Below are positions 15,487-24,093 of a stretch of DNA of 47,919 bases, piece after piece; within the stretch, counting starts at the first letter, position 1; each line of letters opens with the position of its first letter. Origin of the DNA: Parvibaculum sp049671045. Its GTDB lineage: Bacteria > Pseudomonadota > Alphaproteobacteria > Parvibaculales > Parvibaculaceae. A model generated the notes under the pieces. The model saw nothing but the letters and a program-made list of their open reading frames with translations. It had not been told where the DNA came from and ran no database searches. A program made the translations under genes and the position numbers. The stretch lies in NCBI RefSeq assembly GCF_049671045.1, contig NZ_JBATUH010000051.1:1-47919 (forward strand), read 5' to 3'.

Positions 15487-17285
15487 GTGATATTCCTGAT
15501 CTGCGGCGCCTTCGCCGACAGAAAGTCGAAAAGGGCTTTTTGAGGGTATGGATCTGTCAAGACCATCTTGGCCTTAAGGGGCGCGATCGCAGGATCAGCG
15601 CCCAAGCCGTAGTGGTCGATCATGACGTCGCGAAGCAGGGGAATGGCGTCCGTCTGATTGCGGAAGATTGCCAGGGGCCCCTTGAGTGCTGTCTTCGGCT
15701 GGACAGCGCCCCATAGCGTCTGACGGGCAAGATCAAACGCCGCGCCCAGCTCGGTCTTCAGCTTCGCCTCGTCAATGAGCGTGGCCCCGGCAATCGCCTG
15801 TCTGATGCGCTTCACCAGGACGAACCCGAGGCCATATCCCCCATGCTTGTAGGTGAGCCGTTCCGGGCCATTGGCCGCCCTGGCCTCGGCAAGAATCCTG
15901 GATTGGATGTAACGCAGCGCTCGTACCGCGTTCGCCAGTTCGATGCCCGTGAGGGTCGCGTTGAAGAGGTTCTGATATGCGGCGGACTCGGTATCGAGAA
16001 GCTGGGCCGGCTCCTTCTTCAGCCAAACGACATATCGAGGGTCCGGCTGAAGAAGCGCCAACGCCTGCGCCGCCTCGTCGATGCGGATACGCTTTGGATC
16101 CTGCGCATTATCGGGCCCCTCCGCCTTGTAGGCGTAGTGGATATCGAGATAGGCGAGTTCACGCCGCAGCCGTTCTTGCTGATCGTCCAGGGCAGCGAAA
16201 TTGGCGAGGAGAACGGGATTCTGGTGATTGCGCGCCCGGGTGACGGATTTACCAAACGCCTCGTCGGAATCAGACTTGATCAGCGTGACCAGGACGGAGG
16301 CGGCTGAGATGTCGGCCGTTTTGTTTTCCGCCGCATAGCGAGCCGATGACGCGATGGTTTGTGCTCCGTTGATCACGGAGAGACCGGTCACCTTGAACTT
16401 TTTCTCGGCGCGAGAGCCATTCTTCGGCTCGATCTGCTCGCATAGGGCTGTGACGCCGTTGTTAAGGTACATGAAGTCGGCTGGATTGGTCGCGAGCGTT
16501 TCCCGGATCGAACGGTTCACTTCCGTGGTCTGGCCAAGGAATACCCGGATGTTCTTGGCGTAGAGCGCCTTGCCGTGCTTTTCGTGCAGGCCGACCAGAT
16601 CAGCGACCTTGGCCAGGCCGAAGTAGGTCTTTCGGGGCGCCATGGAGGACGCCCAATCGTGCAACGTCAGATTGGCGTCCACCCGCGGATAAGCCTGACC
16701 CGCCTGGAGATCCGCGGCAACTCGATCCGAGCCGTAGTCGACGGCCGCCTTAGTTAGACGTTCCTCGCCGTGATCTTCGTCGTTCAGGAGGTCGTTGATC
16801 GCAGTTTCGGCGTGGTTGCTGATCCCGGCGCCGGTATGGGCGATGACAAGTTGAATATGCGAGCAGGCCTCCAGCGCCCCCTCGATCTCGGCCTGCCTGT
16901 TCGTGACGTGCCCGTTGAAGCCGGTAAAATCCTGCTTGATGAGCCGTCTCGCACCCTGGCAAAACGCATTGGCCTCGTCCTGGCTGAAGGTTTCCGAGGC
17001 CTTCAATTTGCCTTGGACAAGGAAAAGTGTTTCCGAACTGCCCTGATAGTAAATCGCGTCGATGCCGAAATCGTCGAAATCGTCGACGACAGCCGCTGCA
17101 GCATCCTTCGGAGAAATTTCGCACAACTTATGAAGCGCGAATGCGCTGAAGGCGCGCGATAAGTTCTTCTTCGCCTGCTGATCAGCCGGCTTTGTCTGAT
17201 CCTGCAAAGGGGGGAGATTCGGCACGAAATCCCGTGTGAGGGCTGTTTCCAGAAGAGCCATATAGTCTGCACTGAGCGGAGCCAT
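15483..17285 (-). CDS. AIPR-domain abortive-infection protein with nuclease-like N-terminus
   Basis: The 600-residue protein matches the AIPR (abortive infection phage resistance) family. The core runs from NIRVFLGQTTEVNRSIRETL through YLNNGVTALC to LSVINGAQT. At the N-terminus, a segment with FGIDAIYY (Asp76) followed by LVQGK (Gln91-x-Lys93) resembles the D-(Q)xK centre of restriction-like nucleases. AIPR proteins occur in phage-defence loci and beside restriction systems; the mechanism is not settled. I prefer the ATG at 17285, with GGAGAG nine bases upstream, over an ATG at 17294 that abuts it. It starts 16 bases after the SNF2 helicase stop and overlaps mod by four bases. Confidence 0.88.
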   Translation of the reverse strand: MAPLSADYMALLETALTRDFVPNLPPLQDQTKPADQQAKKNLSRAFSAFALHKLCEISPKDAAAAVVDDFDDFGIDAIYYQGSSETLFLVQGKLKASETFSQDEANAFCQGARRLIKQDFTGFNGHVTNRQAEIEGALEACSHIQLVIAHTGAGISNHAETAINDLLNDEDHGEERLTKAAVDYGSDRVAADLQAGQAYPRVDANLTLHDWASSMAPRKTYFGLAKVADLVGLHEKHGKALYAKNIRVFLGQTTEVNRSIRETLATNPADFMYLNNGVTALCEQIEPKNGSRAEKKFKVTGLSVINGAQTIASSARYAAENKTADISAASVLVTLIKSDSDEAFGKSVTRARNHQNPVLLANFAALDDQQERLRRELAYLDIHYAYKAEGPDNAQDPKRIRIDEAAQALALLQPDPRYVVWLKKEPAQLLDTESAAYQNLFNATLTGIELANAVRALRYIQSRILAEARAANGPERLTYKHGGYGLGFVLVKRIRQAIAGATLIDEAKLKTELGAAFDLARQTLWGAVQPKTALKGPLAIFRNQTDAIPLLRDVMIDHYGLGADPAIAPLKAKMVLTDPYPQKALFDFLSAKAPQIRNIT

Positions 17286-17301
17286 GGTCTGCATCTCTCC
17301 G

Positions 17302-20163
17302 TCAGTGAAGGCGCCAGCGAATCGTGAAAAGCGGAGCGAGATCGACCTTCTGCTCCAACTTTCCCTCGATCTGGGCGATGAGTTCGGACCTCTGCTTGTC
17401 GATCTCGTCCTGCGCGTCAAACAGCGACCGGCGCTTCTGATTGCGAAGCGCCTCGAGTGACTTGATCTGCTTCTGGCCGGTCAGCTTTTCTTCCAGAGTC
17501 AGAGCCGCGGTCGCGGCCCGTCGCGCCTCCTTGATCTGCCGATCGATCTCCTTGATTTCCCGCTCAAGGCCTACCTTGAGGTCGTCGGCCCAGCCGTCGA
17601 GCTTGTCCGCTTCCAGCTCGAAGAAGCGTGCATTCCGCTCCGAGACGGCGCGCTGGATCAAGCGCTGCTGCTCGCGGATCGTGGCGTCCAGCCGCGTGAT
17701 CGGCTCTGCAGGAACGTCGATCGGCGCTTTGTTGTGCCCATTGAGAGTGAGGAGGCGCTCGCATGCTTCTGCGCTCAAGCCTTCTCCATCGTCTGTCTCG
17801 GCGGCCAAAAGAATGTGATCTTCGGCTTGATCGAGGGCCTCGATCGTAAGTACGCAGACCTTGAGCCATCCAGCCTGCCCGCTGAAAGGTTCCAGAATGC
17901 TGATCTTGCCGGAGTGGTTGGAGTAATCGAACGTGATCTCGGCAGGCGGCAAGTCGCGGCTCTGCGCCCGCGCCACCACGGCTGAACCAAGCGGATGATT
18001 GACCCGGTAGAGGTGGGCCTCGCCGGAACGGCGCGGCAGTTCGTAGAGGCCGAGTGGGATTTCCTTGCCGTTTGCCCATGGCGGCCGCTCGGCGAGCGTG
18101 AACGAGGACGTGTTGTGGAAGTCGGCCACGCCGTTGAGCTCGTGGCTGGTCACACGCATCAGCAGTTGCTCGAAGCGGTCCAGGTAGACTTTCGCATCCT
18201 CGTCACGCACCTTCAGCTTCTCGCGAACTTCGTCGTCGAAGTTCTCCAGGAGCTTCTGCCTCGTCTGGCTCATCGCCTCATTGATTTCGAGGCTTAGTTC
18301 CAGCTGCAGCTGATCAAAGGCGGTTCGGATCTCATCGGTTTGGCGGCATTGCTGATAAATGGCGGCAATGCGCTTCTCGAAGTCGACCCCCGACTCGATG
18401 ACGCCCAGAACCTCATCGCTAGCTCCGAATACGCCTTCAAACAACTTGAACTTTTCGGAGAGTAGCTGATAGACGCGCTGATCAGCCTCGTTCCGCCGAT
18501 TGATAAAATTCACCACAACGACGTCATGCTTCTGACCGTAGCGGTGACAACGCCCAATACGCTGCTCCACCCGCTGCGGATTCCAGGGCAGGTCGTAGTT
18601 CACGACCAGCGAGCAGAATTGCAGGTTGATGCCTTCGGCGCCCGCTTCGGTCGCGATCATGATGCGCCCCTCCTCGCGGAAATAATCCACGAGGGCGGAC
18701 CGCATGTCGGCCGTTCGCGATCCGGTGACCCGGTCGGAACCCTTATGTCTCTCGATCCAGCGCGCGTATATCTCTCTGGAACGCTGATCGGTGTTCGTGC
18801 CGTTGAAGAGGACGATACCGTCCGCATACGGGCTATCTGCCAGGACCCGCAGCAGATAGGCTTGAGTGCGGCGCGATTCCGTGAAGATGATGGCCTTCTG
18901 CGCCGCCCCAAGCTCTTCGGCTTTTGCGAAGGCGACGCCCAGCGCCTTCAGCAACGCCAGGCCCTTGGCATTGTGTTCAATGGATGTGGCGAGCCTGGCG
19001 AACTCGTCGAGGTCGGCAATTTCCGCTTCGATCGCCTTGCGGTCTGCCTCTGTCAGGGGTTCGAGCTCTTCCTCGTCCGTCCATTCCTCCGCCGTGGCGT
19101 CGAGCGCTTCGTAATCCTCACCGAGGTCGTCTTCGAGGGAAGTCGCGGCCTCGTGCTTGCGCAACTTTTCCTGCAATCGAGCAGAAATTGACGATAGAGC
19201 GCCCGCGATAGCGAACGTTGAAGACGCGAGCAATTTGCGCAGGACCAACGTCATCAGCGACCGCTGACCCGACGGCAAAGCCTGAAGGTTGTCGCGCCTA
19301 AGGTAATCCGAGACCAGCTGATACAGCCGATCCTCGCCTTCGGCAGGCGTGAATTCCTCGACGATCGGCAAACGGCGCGTGTAGGGGATGTAGGCGGTCA
19401 CCTGCCGGCGCAATGTGCGATGACAAATCGGTTTCAGCCGCTCACGAAGGACGTGGAACGTCCGTTCTCGACTGAGGTTGGCGAACTGTTCCCGAAAGCT
19501 CTTCAGATCCCCAAATGTATGCTCATCGATAAAACTCACGAGGCCGTAGAGTTCAAGGAGAGTGTTCTGAAGGGGGGTCGCGGTCAGAAGCAGTTTCTGC
19601 TTGTGCTCCAGCGCTCGCTTGAGCGTGTTCGCGATTACATTCGACGGCTTGTAGACGTTCCTCAGCCTGTGGGCTTCGTCGATCACTACGAGATCCCAAG
19701 GCATCGCATGGACGTCTGCAGCCTTGTTCCGGGCAAACTGATACGAGCAAATGACGATCGAGTCGGCCGCATCGAAAGGGCGGAATGATCCGGCTTTGAT
19801 GGCCTCATTATAGGAACGCGATTCGAGGATCACGCACGGAAGAAAGAATTTCTCATTGAGTTCCTGGTGCCATTGCTTGCGCAGATTGGAAGGTGTGATG
19901 ATCAGGATCCGTCGCTTCCGCTCCGCCCACCTCTGAGAGATGACGAGGCCAGCCTCGATCGTCTTTCCGAGCCCCACTTCATCAGCGAGCAATGCGCCTT
20001 TGGAGAGGGGAGATGAGAACGCGAAGAGGGCTGCGTCCACCTGATGCGGATTGAGATCAACCTGCGCACCGGCAACGGCCCCTGCAAGCTTCTCGACGCT
20101 GTCCGGAGCGCATCTTTTGGTCAGTTCGTGCGCGAAATATTTCGCGTGATAATCAGTGATCAT
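17302..20163 (-). CDS. SNF2/HepA-like helicase with C-terminal coiled coil
   Basis: The 953-residue superfamily 2 ATPase has Walker A DEVGLGKT at 61-68, DEAH at 162-165, LTATP, and the C-terminal helicase block ATEAGAEGINLQ with RIGRCHRYGQ, all typical of HepA/RapA-type SNF2 proteins. After a conserved middle region, the last 150 or so residues are Glu/Lys/Arg/Leu-rich with heptad spacing, a likely coiled coil. Such helicases serve as DNA translocases in several defence systems, including DISARM. It begins inside the end of the HTH gene (11-base overlap) at MITDYH; longer N-terminal extensions would be antisense-like and are dropped. It is the largest gene of this operon. Confidence 0.92.
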   Translation of the reverse strand: MITDYHAKYFAHELTKRCAPDSVEKLAGAVAGAQVDLNPHQVDAALFAFSSPLSKGALLADEVGLGKTIEAGLVISQRWAERKRRILIITPSNLRKQWHQELNEKFFLPCVILESRSYNEAIKAGSFRPFDAADSIVICSYQFARNKAADVHAMPWDLVVIDEAHRLRNVYKPSNVIANTLKRALEHKQKLLLTATPLQNTLLELYGLVSFIDEHTFGDLKSFREQFANLSRERTFHVLRERLKPICHRTLRRQVTAYIPYTRRLPIVEEFTPAEGEDRLYQLVSDYLRRDNLQALPSGQRSLMTLVLRKLLASSTFAIAGALSSISARLQEKLRKHEAATSLEDDLGEDYEALDATAEEWTDEEELEPLTEADRKAIEAEIADLDEFARLATSIEHNAKGLALLKALGVAFAKAEELGAAQKAIIFTESRRTQAYLLRVLADSPYADGIVLFNGTNTDQRSREIYARWIERHKGSDRVTGSRTADMRSALVDYFREEGRIMIATEAGAEGINLQFCSLVVNYDLPWNPQRVEQRIGRCHRYGQKHDVVVVNFINRRNEADQRVYQLLSEKFKLFEGVFGASDEVLGVIESGVDFEKRIAAIYQQCRQTDEIRTAFDQLQLELSLEINEAMSQTRQKLLENFDDEVREKLKVRDEDAKVYLDRFEQLLMRVTSHELNGVADFHNTSSFTLAERPPWANGKEIPLGLYELPRRSGEAHLYRVNHPLGSAVVARAQSRDLPPAEITFDYSNHSGKISILEPFSGQAGWLKVCVLTIEALDQAEDHILLAAETDDGEGLSAEACERLLTLNGHNKAPIDVPAEPITRLDATIREQQRLIQRAVSERNARFFELEADKLDGWADDLKVGLEREIKEIDRQIKEARRAATAALTLEEKLTGQKQIKSLEALRNQKRRSLFDAQDEIDKQRSELIAQIEGKLEQKVDLAPLFTIRWRLH

Positions 20164-20401
20164 CAGGCCTCCGTCGCTTCTTGGAGGCGTCGTCCGAATC
20201 AGATGGCGAGGGTATCGGACCGTCGTGATAAGAGGCCTTCTGATGCTCGATCCATTGGTCGAGGTCCAGGCGCTTGAATCGCCATTGCCCACGCACCTTG
20301 AACGCCGGGATCTCCCCGCGTTGAGCCATCGTGTAGACGGTCTTTTCGGCGACCTTGAGCAATTGGGCCACCTCCGGCAGCGTCAGAATCTCGTCCGGCA
20401 T
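20153..20401 (-). CDS. Small helix-turn-helix DNA-binding protein
   Basis: The 82-residue protein carries an excisionase/MerR-type helix-turn-helix (ILTLPEVAQLLKVAEKTVYT, then RGEIPAFKVRGQWRF), followed by a charged, Ser/Arg-rich tail. I start it at MPDEIL (20401), which has GAGGGG seven bases upstream; a start at 20416 lacks a site. It heads the defence operon and overlaps the SNF2 helicase start, so it is probably the operon's regulator or a DNA-recognition adaptor for the helicase. A perfect inverted repeat (TGGCA-N5-TGCCA) lies 24 bases upstream, suggesting autoregulation. Confidence 0.88.
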   Translation of the reverse strand: MPDEILTLPEVAQLLKVAEKTVYTMAQRGEIPAFKVRGQWRFKRLDLDQWIEHQKASYHDGPIPSPSDSDDASKKRRRPDDH

Positions 20402-20424
20402 GGACCAGCCCCTCATGGAATCGA

Positions 20425-20439
20425 TGGCAAAGAATGCCA
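20425..20439 (-). promoter_or_regulatory. Candidate operator of the HTH-led defence operon
   Basis: A perfect inverted repeat TGGCA-AAGAA-TGCCA lies 24 bases upstream of the first start codon. Flanking bases extend the pattern with a further TTGCC copy. Position and symmetry fit binding by the operon's own HTH protein; this is inference. Confidence 0.4.
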
Positions 20440-20483
20440 GACATTGCCGGGGGGCGCCAGAGAAAGTGGCTTCGAGGAGGGAA

Positions 20484-20891
20484 TTATCGGTCGAGGATGT
20501 GCTGCCGCTGTGCCATCCACTCGCTGGGGAAGGGCCTCAGTAGTGCGTCCAATTGAAGGCCGGCCGGCTGCCTTCCGTCGAGAATCGCCTCGACGATGTC
20601 CGGGGCCAGTAGCGTCAGGCGCAGAACCCGGCATAGATAGGACTGGTTGATCTTCTCCGCTTCGGCCAGCTCGGTAACCGAGGCGAATCGGCCGCTCTCC
20701 ATGAGGCGCTTCCAGCGGTGGGCCCGGGCGATCGCCTTGACCATGGTGTTGTCGACGCGCGGGCGGGGCTGGCCCCAACACGCACCCTCGGGCGTCACCA
20801 CGTGCTTGCGCCCGCCGCGCTTCCGGACGGTCAGGGGCACGCGGACCGTCAGCGTGCGCCCGGCATCGGTGGTGGTGGTGCCGGCTCTCAT
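20484..20891 (-). CDS. Recombinase-associated HTH protein
   Basis: The 135-residue product has a central ParB/KorB-like helix-turn-helix (WKRLMESGRFASVTELAEAE, then KINQSYLCRVLRL), followed by LLAPDIVEAILDGRQP. Proteins like this commonly sit directly downstream of large serine recombinases in alphaproteobacterial mobile elements, and here the ATG overlaps the recombinase stop (ATGA), with GGAGGG upstream. Its function is unknown; DNA binding in support of recombination is inferred. The frame is intact although the recombinase is broken. The 80 bases between it and the HTH of the defence operon carry the candidate operator. Confidence 0.75.
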   Translation of the reverse strand: MRAGTTTTDAGRTLTVRVPLTVRKRGGRKHVVTPEGACWGQPRPRVDNTMVKAIARAHRWKRLMESGRFASVTELAEAEKINQSYLCRVLRLTLLAPDIVEAILDGRQPAGLQLDALLRPFPSEWMAQRQHILDR

Positions 20892-21680
20892 GCTGCCCTC
20901 CGCGGATCGTCGGCCATGCCTCCAAGCTCATGAACCAGACGAGCCAGCCCGTCGACACGGAGGCGGATATCGACGCCCTCCTGTCCGACCTCGACGCGCT
21001 CGACGAGGAGCTGGACGATGCGCGCCTGCTCGGCGGGGAACAGCTCGTCCCAGAGCGGGTCGAGCCCTTCCAAGGCTTCCCTGACCTCAACCTCAGAGAG
21101 ACCATCTATCTCGGGTCGCGCCGACCGCCATGTGCCGACGATCACCTCCGGCGCGCGAAGGAGACCGCGCAGCTCGTCGACCCCCGCCCCCGATCTCGGC
21201 GGCGGGCACGCGCCCCACGGGGCAGGCATCGGCGCCGCGCTTCAGCACGCTCTGGCTGACATAGTAGCGGTAGAGCTTGTCGCCGCGCCGCGTGTGAGTG
21301 GGCGTCATGGCGCAGCCGGTCGGCCCGAAAATGAGGCCCTTCAGCAGGGCCGGGGTCGCGGCGCGTGTCCGGCCCGCGCGCACCCTTGGGCTCTCGCGCA
21401 GGATTCCGTGCACCTTGTCCCACAAAGCGCGCGTGATAATGGCTTCGTGCTCGCCGGGATAGGCCGTCCCCTTGTGCACGGCGTCACCGATATAAACCCG
21501 TTTGTTGAGCAGCTTGTAGAGGAAGCCCTTGTCGACGAGTCGTCCGCGCCGCGTCCGCACGCCCTCGGCCGCGAGCGCCCGGGCCAACACGGTCGCCGAA
21601 CCCACCTCGACGAAGCGCTCGAAGATCATCCGGACCGTCGCGGCCTCGGCATCATTGATCACCAGCTTGCGGTCCCGTCG
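20888..21680 (-). pseudogene. Large serine recombinase, N-terminally truncated and frameshifted
   Basis: Two overlapping minus-strand frames together encode the middle and end of a serine recombinase. The first (from about 21680) has DRKLVINDAEAATVRMIF, the LLNKRVYIGDAVHKG segment and a zinc-ribbon region (LLKGLIFGPTGCAMTP, DACPVGR). The second resumes with VDELRGLLRAPEVIV and ends in the family-typical PLWDELFPAEQARIVQLL. The frame changes at a C-rich tract (21181-21191, CCCCCGCCCCC), a likely slip site or sequencing error. The entire catalytic resolvase domain is missing: homology stops at about 21680, exactly where plus-strand phage sequence begins. The product cannot be an active recombinase. 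Confidence 0.88.
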
Positions 21681-21761
21681 TCCCTGACCGTCGCCGTCTT
21701 CCAGATCAGCGCCGTCGCGGGCCGCGGCTTCCCGCGCACCGTCACTTTGGAGATCAACTGA
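21678..21761 (+). pseudogene. C-terminal remnant of a phage tail protein
   Basis: The last 27 codons before the fibre gene read SLTVAVFQISAVAGRGFPR and end TLEIN followed by TGA, which overlaps the next ATG (TGATG). This resembles the C-terminus of the large tail/host-specificity proteins that precede fibre genes in alphaproteobacterial phages and gene transfer agents. Upstream of 21678 the sequence is antisense recombinase, so the 5' part of the gene has been removed. The identity of the parent protein is inferred. Confidence 0.55.
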
Positions 21762-23074
21762 TGCCCAGCCCCAATCTGGCCGTGACCCATGTCGCGGCTG
21801 CCCAGAACCAGAAAGAGGTCACGATCAACGACGCGGTCGATGCCCTCGACAACGCCATGAATCAGGCACTGTCGGTGGCGATGGCCGACGCCAACCTGAC
21901 ACTGACTGGCACCCAAGCCAACGGGAACGGCCTGATCATCCTCACCGGCACGCTGACGGCGCCCCGGACCCTGACACTGCCCGCCAATCACCGGCGGCTC
22001 GCGATCCGAAATGCCACCAGCGGCGGCCAGGACGTCCGCGCCAAATATGCGGGCTCCGGTGCGGAGGTCGTCATCGTTCCGGGCGCGACGGTGCTGGTTC
22101 AGGGCAATGGCGGCGATCTCTACGGGGTCGGCGGCGGCGCTGGCGCGCTGGGTGATCTCACCGACGTCTCCATCGCCGGCGCCGCCAATGGCGACGTCCT
22201 CCAGTTCGATGGAGCCGCGTGGGGCGCCACAGGCGTCGGCATCTTCAACCGCGCCCTGCTGCCATTCCGGGGCGCGCTGCTGCGACGCTCGACCAATTTC
22301 AGCGTCGCGACGACCGGCGTCTACGTCGCCGTGCCCTGGCGAAGCGCTGAGTACGACAGCGACGCATTCTGGGATGCGGGCCAGCCCTCCCGCCTGACCA
22401 TTCCCGCCGGAGTGACGAAGGTCCGGATCATCAGCAACATCGAGTGGCAGACCTCGCCGACCAGTCAGCTGGTCGAGGTGCGGAAGAACGGCAACAGCGT
22501 GCTGGGCGGCGGGTCCTTCATCGTGCGCGGCGACAGCGGCTACTCCAACCAGATGCGTAACCTGTCGAGCGCGGTTCTTCCGGTATCGGCGGGCGACTGG
22601 TTCGAGCTGGCCGTCTATGTCGGCACGGCCGGGGAGCTGCGTGGCCTCGAGCGCACGTGGCTTGCGATCGAGGTTGTCGAGACCGCGGATGCGGCCGATC
22701 CCCCGGCCGACATCAGCAGCTACAAGGCCGGGCAGCCGGCAGCGGACGAGGTGATCGCACGGGTCCCGGTGGCGCGACGCACCCGGCTGAAGGTCGATCT
22801 TGCGGGCAGCCATGCCAGCGCCGAGGCCGCAGCAACCGCCCAGACGGATTTCGACATCCGGGTCGACGGCGTGAGCACGGCCACCATGCGCTTCGCTGCC
22901 GCAGCCACGAGCGCCACCTTCATCGCCGCCAGCGAGACCGTGCTGGAGCCCGGCCAAGTGTTCACGGTGGTCGCGCCATCGACGCCCGACGCCACGCTCG
23001 CAGGAATTGGTTTTACGCTCGCCGGCTCGCTGGTTCTCTCTGCCGGGTTGCGTCATGGACAAGGAACCAGATAG
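21761..23074 (+). CDS. Phage tail fibre/receptor-binding protein (DUF2793-like N-terminus)
   Basis: The 437-residue protein opens with a conserved tail-attachment motif of the DUF2793 type (NLAVTHVAAAQNQKEVTIND, then AVDALDNA). A beta-rich region follows, with Gly/Ala-rich turns (VGGGAGALGDLTDVSIAG) and a C-terminal half of short beta strands, as in phage fibres or adhesins. GGAGATC stands before the ATG, which overlaps the stop of the preceding tail-gene remnant. The next gene starts 20 bases inside its end. It would form the distal tail structure that contacts the host surface; receptor specificity cannot be read from the sequence. Confidence 0.75.
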   Translation: MPSPNLAVTHVAAAQNQKEVTINDAVDALDNAMNQALSVAMADANLTLTGTQANGNGLIILTGTLTAPRTLTLPANHRRLAIRNATSGGQDVRAKYAGSGAEVVIVPGATVLVQGNGGDLYGVGGGAGALGDLTDVSIAGAANGDVLQFDGAAWGATGVGIFNRALLPFRGALLRRSTNFSVATTGVYVAVPWRSAEYDSDAFWDAGQPSRLTIPAGVTKVRIISNIEWQTSPTSQLVEVRKNGNSVLGGGSFIVRGDSGYSNQMRNLSSAVLPVSAGDWFELAVYVGTAGELRGLERTWLAIEVVETADAADPPADISSYKAGQPAADEVIARVPVARRTRLKVDLAGSHASAEAAATAQTDFDIRVDGVSTATMRFAAAATSATFIAASETVLEPGQVFTVVAPSTPDATLAGIGFTLAGSLVLSAGLRHGQGTR

Positions 23075-23345
23075 CAGCGCGCTGATCGCGCTGCCGGCCG
23101 CCGAGTTTGAAGCCCTGCTGGAGCGGGCGGCCGCGACGGGTGCGCGGCGCGCCCTGCATGAGGTCGGTCTCGATGGCCAGGATGCCGCCGAGGACATCCG
23201 CGACCTTCGCTCGTTGCTCGCGGGTTTCCGCCTCGCGAAACAGACCGCCGTACAGACTGCCGTTCGCATCCTCACCACCGGCATCCTGCTCGCCCTCATG
23301 GCCGGCATCGCCATCAAGCTGAAGCTGTTCGGCCCGTCACCGTAA
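23055..23345 (+). CDS. Small phage membrane protein (DUF6127-like)
   Basis: The 96-residue product has a hydrophilic N-terminal part, LPAAEFEALLERAA then an Asp/Glu-rich helix EDIRDLRSLLAGFR, and a C-terminal membrane segment (about residues 70-90, ILTTGILLALMAGIAIKL). Proteins of this build lie between fibre and endolysin genes in many alphaproteobacterial prophages and gene-transfer-agent-like clusters; a holin or structural accessory role is possible but unproven. It starts within the end of the fibre gene and is followed by a strong terminator. Confidence 0.7.
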   Translation: MDKEPDSSALIALPAAEFEALLERAAATGARRALHEVGLDGQDAAEDIRDLRSLLAGFRLAKQTAVQTAVRILTTGILLALMAGIAIKLKLFGPSP

Positions 23346-23373
23346 GTCTCAGCCACATCCGAAAATCCCGCCG

Positions 23374-23401
23374 CCCGCCCTCGCCGAGGAGCGGGTTTTT
23401 T
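23374..23401 (+). terminator. Rho-independent terminator
   Basis: CCCGC plus CCTC pairs with GAGG plus GCGGG (one bulged A), followed by six T. It lies 29 bases after the small membrane-protein gene and before the endolysin gene. Confidence 0.85.
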
Positions 23402-23418
23402 GTGCCTGGAGACCACCC

Positions 23419-24093
23419 ATGACCACGACCTTCTATAATCATTGGCGCGATGTGCCGACCGTACCCTGGCGCTGGAACAATTTCTCGCCCGCCGAGATCG
23501 CCTGCCGCGGCAGCGGTAGCTTGCGCATCCACGAGGAGGCGCTCGACAAGCTGCAAGCCCTACGCGACCGGCTGGGCAAGCCACTGATCGTCCGGTCGGC
23601 CTACCGCAGCCCGGCGCACAACCGCGCAGTCGGTGGCGCGCCGCTCTCCAAGCACCTCGATGGCACCGCCTTCGACATCGCCATGGCCAACCACGACCCG
23701 GTCGCCTTCGAGGAGGCGGCCCGCGCGGTCGGCTTCAAGGGCTTCGGCTTCTATCCGCGCTCCGGCTTCATGCACATCGATCTCGGGCCGGCGCGCGTGT
23801 GGGGCGAGCGCTTCCCGGTGCGTGAGGCGGCTTTCGCCATGGAGACGCCGCCCGCGCGCGAGGTGCTGGCCGAAAGCCGCACGTTGAAGGGCAGCGGTGC
23901 AGCCGGTGTTGCGACAGTGGGGGCGGCCGGCGTCGAGGTGGTGCAGAATGTCCTGGCCGAGACGCAGTCCGCTGTCCTGCCGCTCGTGCCCCACCTCGAC
24001 ACGCTCCGCTGGGTATTCATCGCCTTGGCCCTCGCTGGCATCGCGGTCGCGATCTACGCCCGCATCGATGACTGGAAGCGGGGGCAGCGATGA
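23419..24093 (+). CDS. Phage endolysin, peptidase M15 family, with C-terminal anchor
   Basis: The 224-residue protein has an M15 D,D/L,D-carboxypeptidase-type domain with the zinc ligands His79 and Asp86 (SKHLDGTAFDIA) and His119 (GFMHID). The PLIVRSAYRSPAHNRAVGG segment precedes them. Such enzymes cleave peptide cross-links in murein at the end of phage infection. The C-terminus adds a membrane helix (about 196-214, WVFIALALAGIAVAIYA), which is unusual for a soluble endolysin and could tether it until membrane disruption. Its stop overlaps the next ATG (ATGA), joining it to the spanin genes. Confidence 0.9.
   Translation: MTTTFYNHWRDVPTVPWRWNNFSPAEIACRGSGSLRIHEEALDKLQALRDRLGKPLIVRSAYRSPAHNRAVGGAPLSKHLDGTAFDIAMANHDPVAFEEAARAVGFKGFGFYPRSGFMHIDLGPARVWGERFPVREAAFAMETPPAREVLAESRTLKGSGAAGVATVGAAGVEVVQNVLAETQSAVLPLVPHLDTLRWVFIALALAGIAVAIYARIDDWKRGQR

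Noticed and set aside
20454..20464. Third copy of GCGCCAGAGAA resembling the left island repeat
   Set aside because: Eleven bases match the left copy, but the following 27 bases do not; too short to call a third attachment site.
21659..23584. 641-codon minus-strand frame opposite the phage fibre gene
   Set aside because: Crosses the recombinase/phage junction and has Ala/Gly/Arg bias only; the plus-strand genes carry real motifs and ribosome sites.
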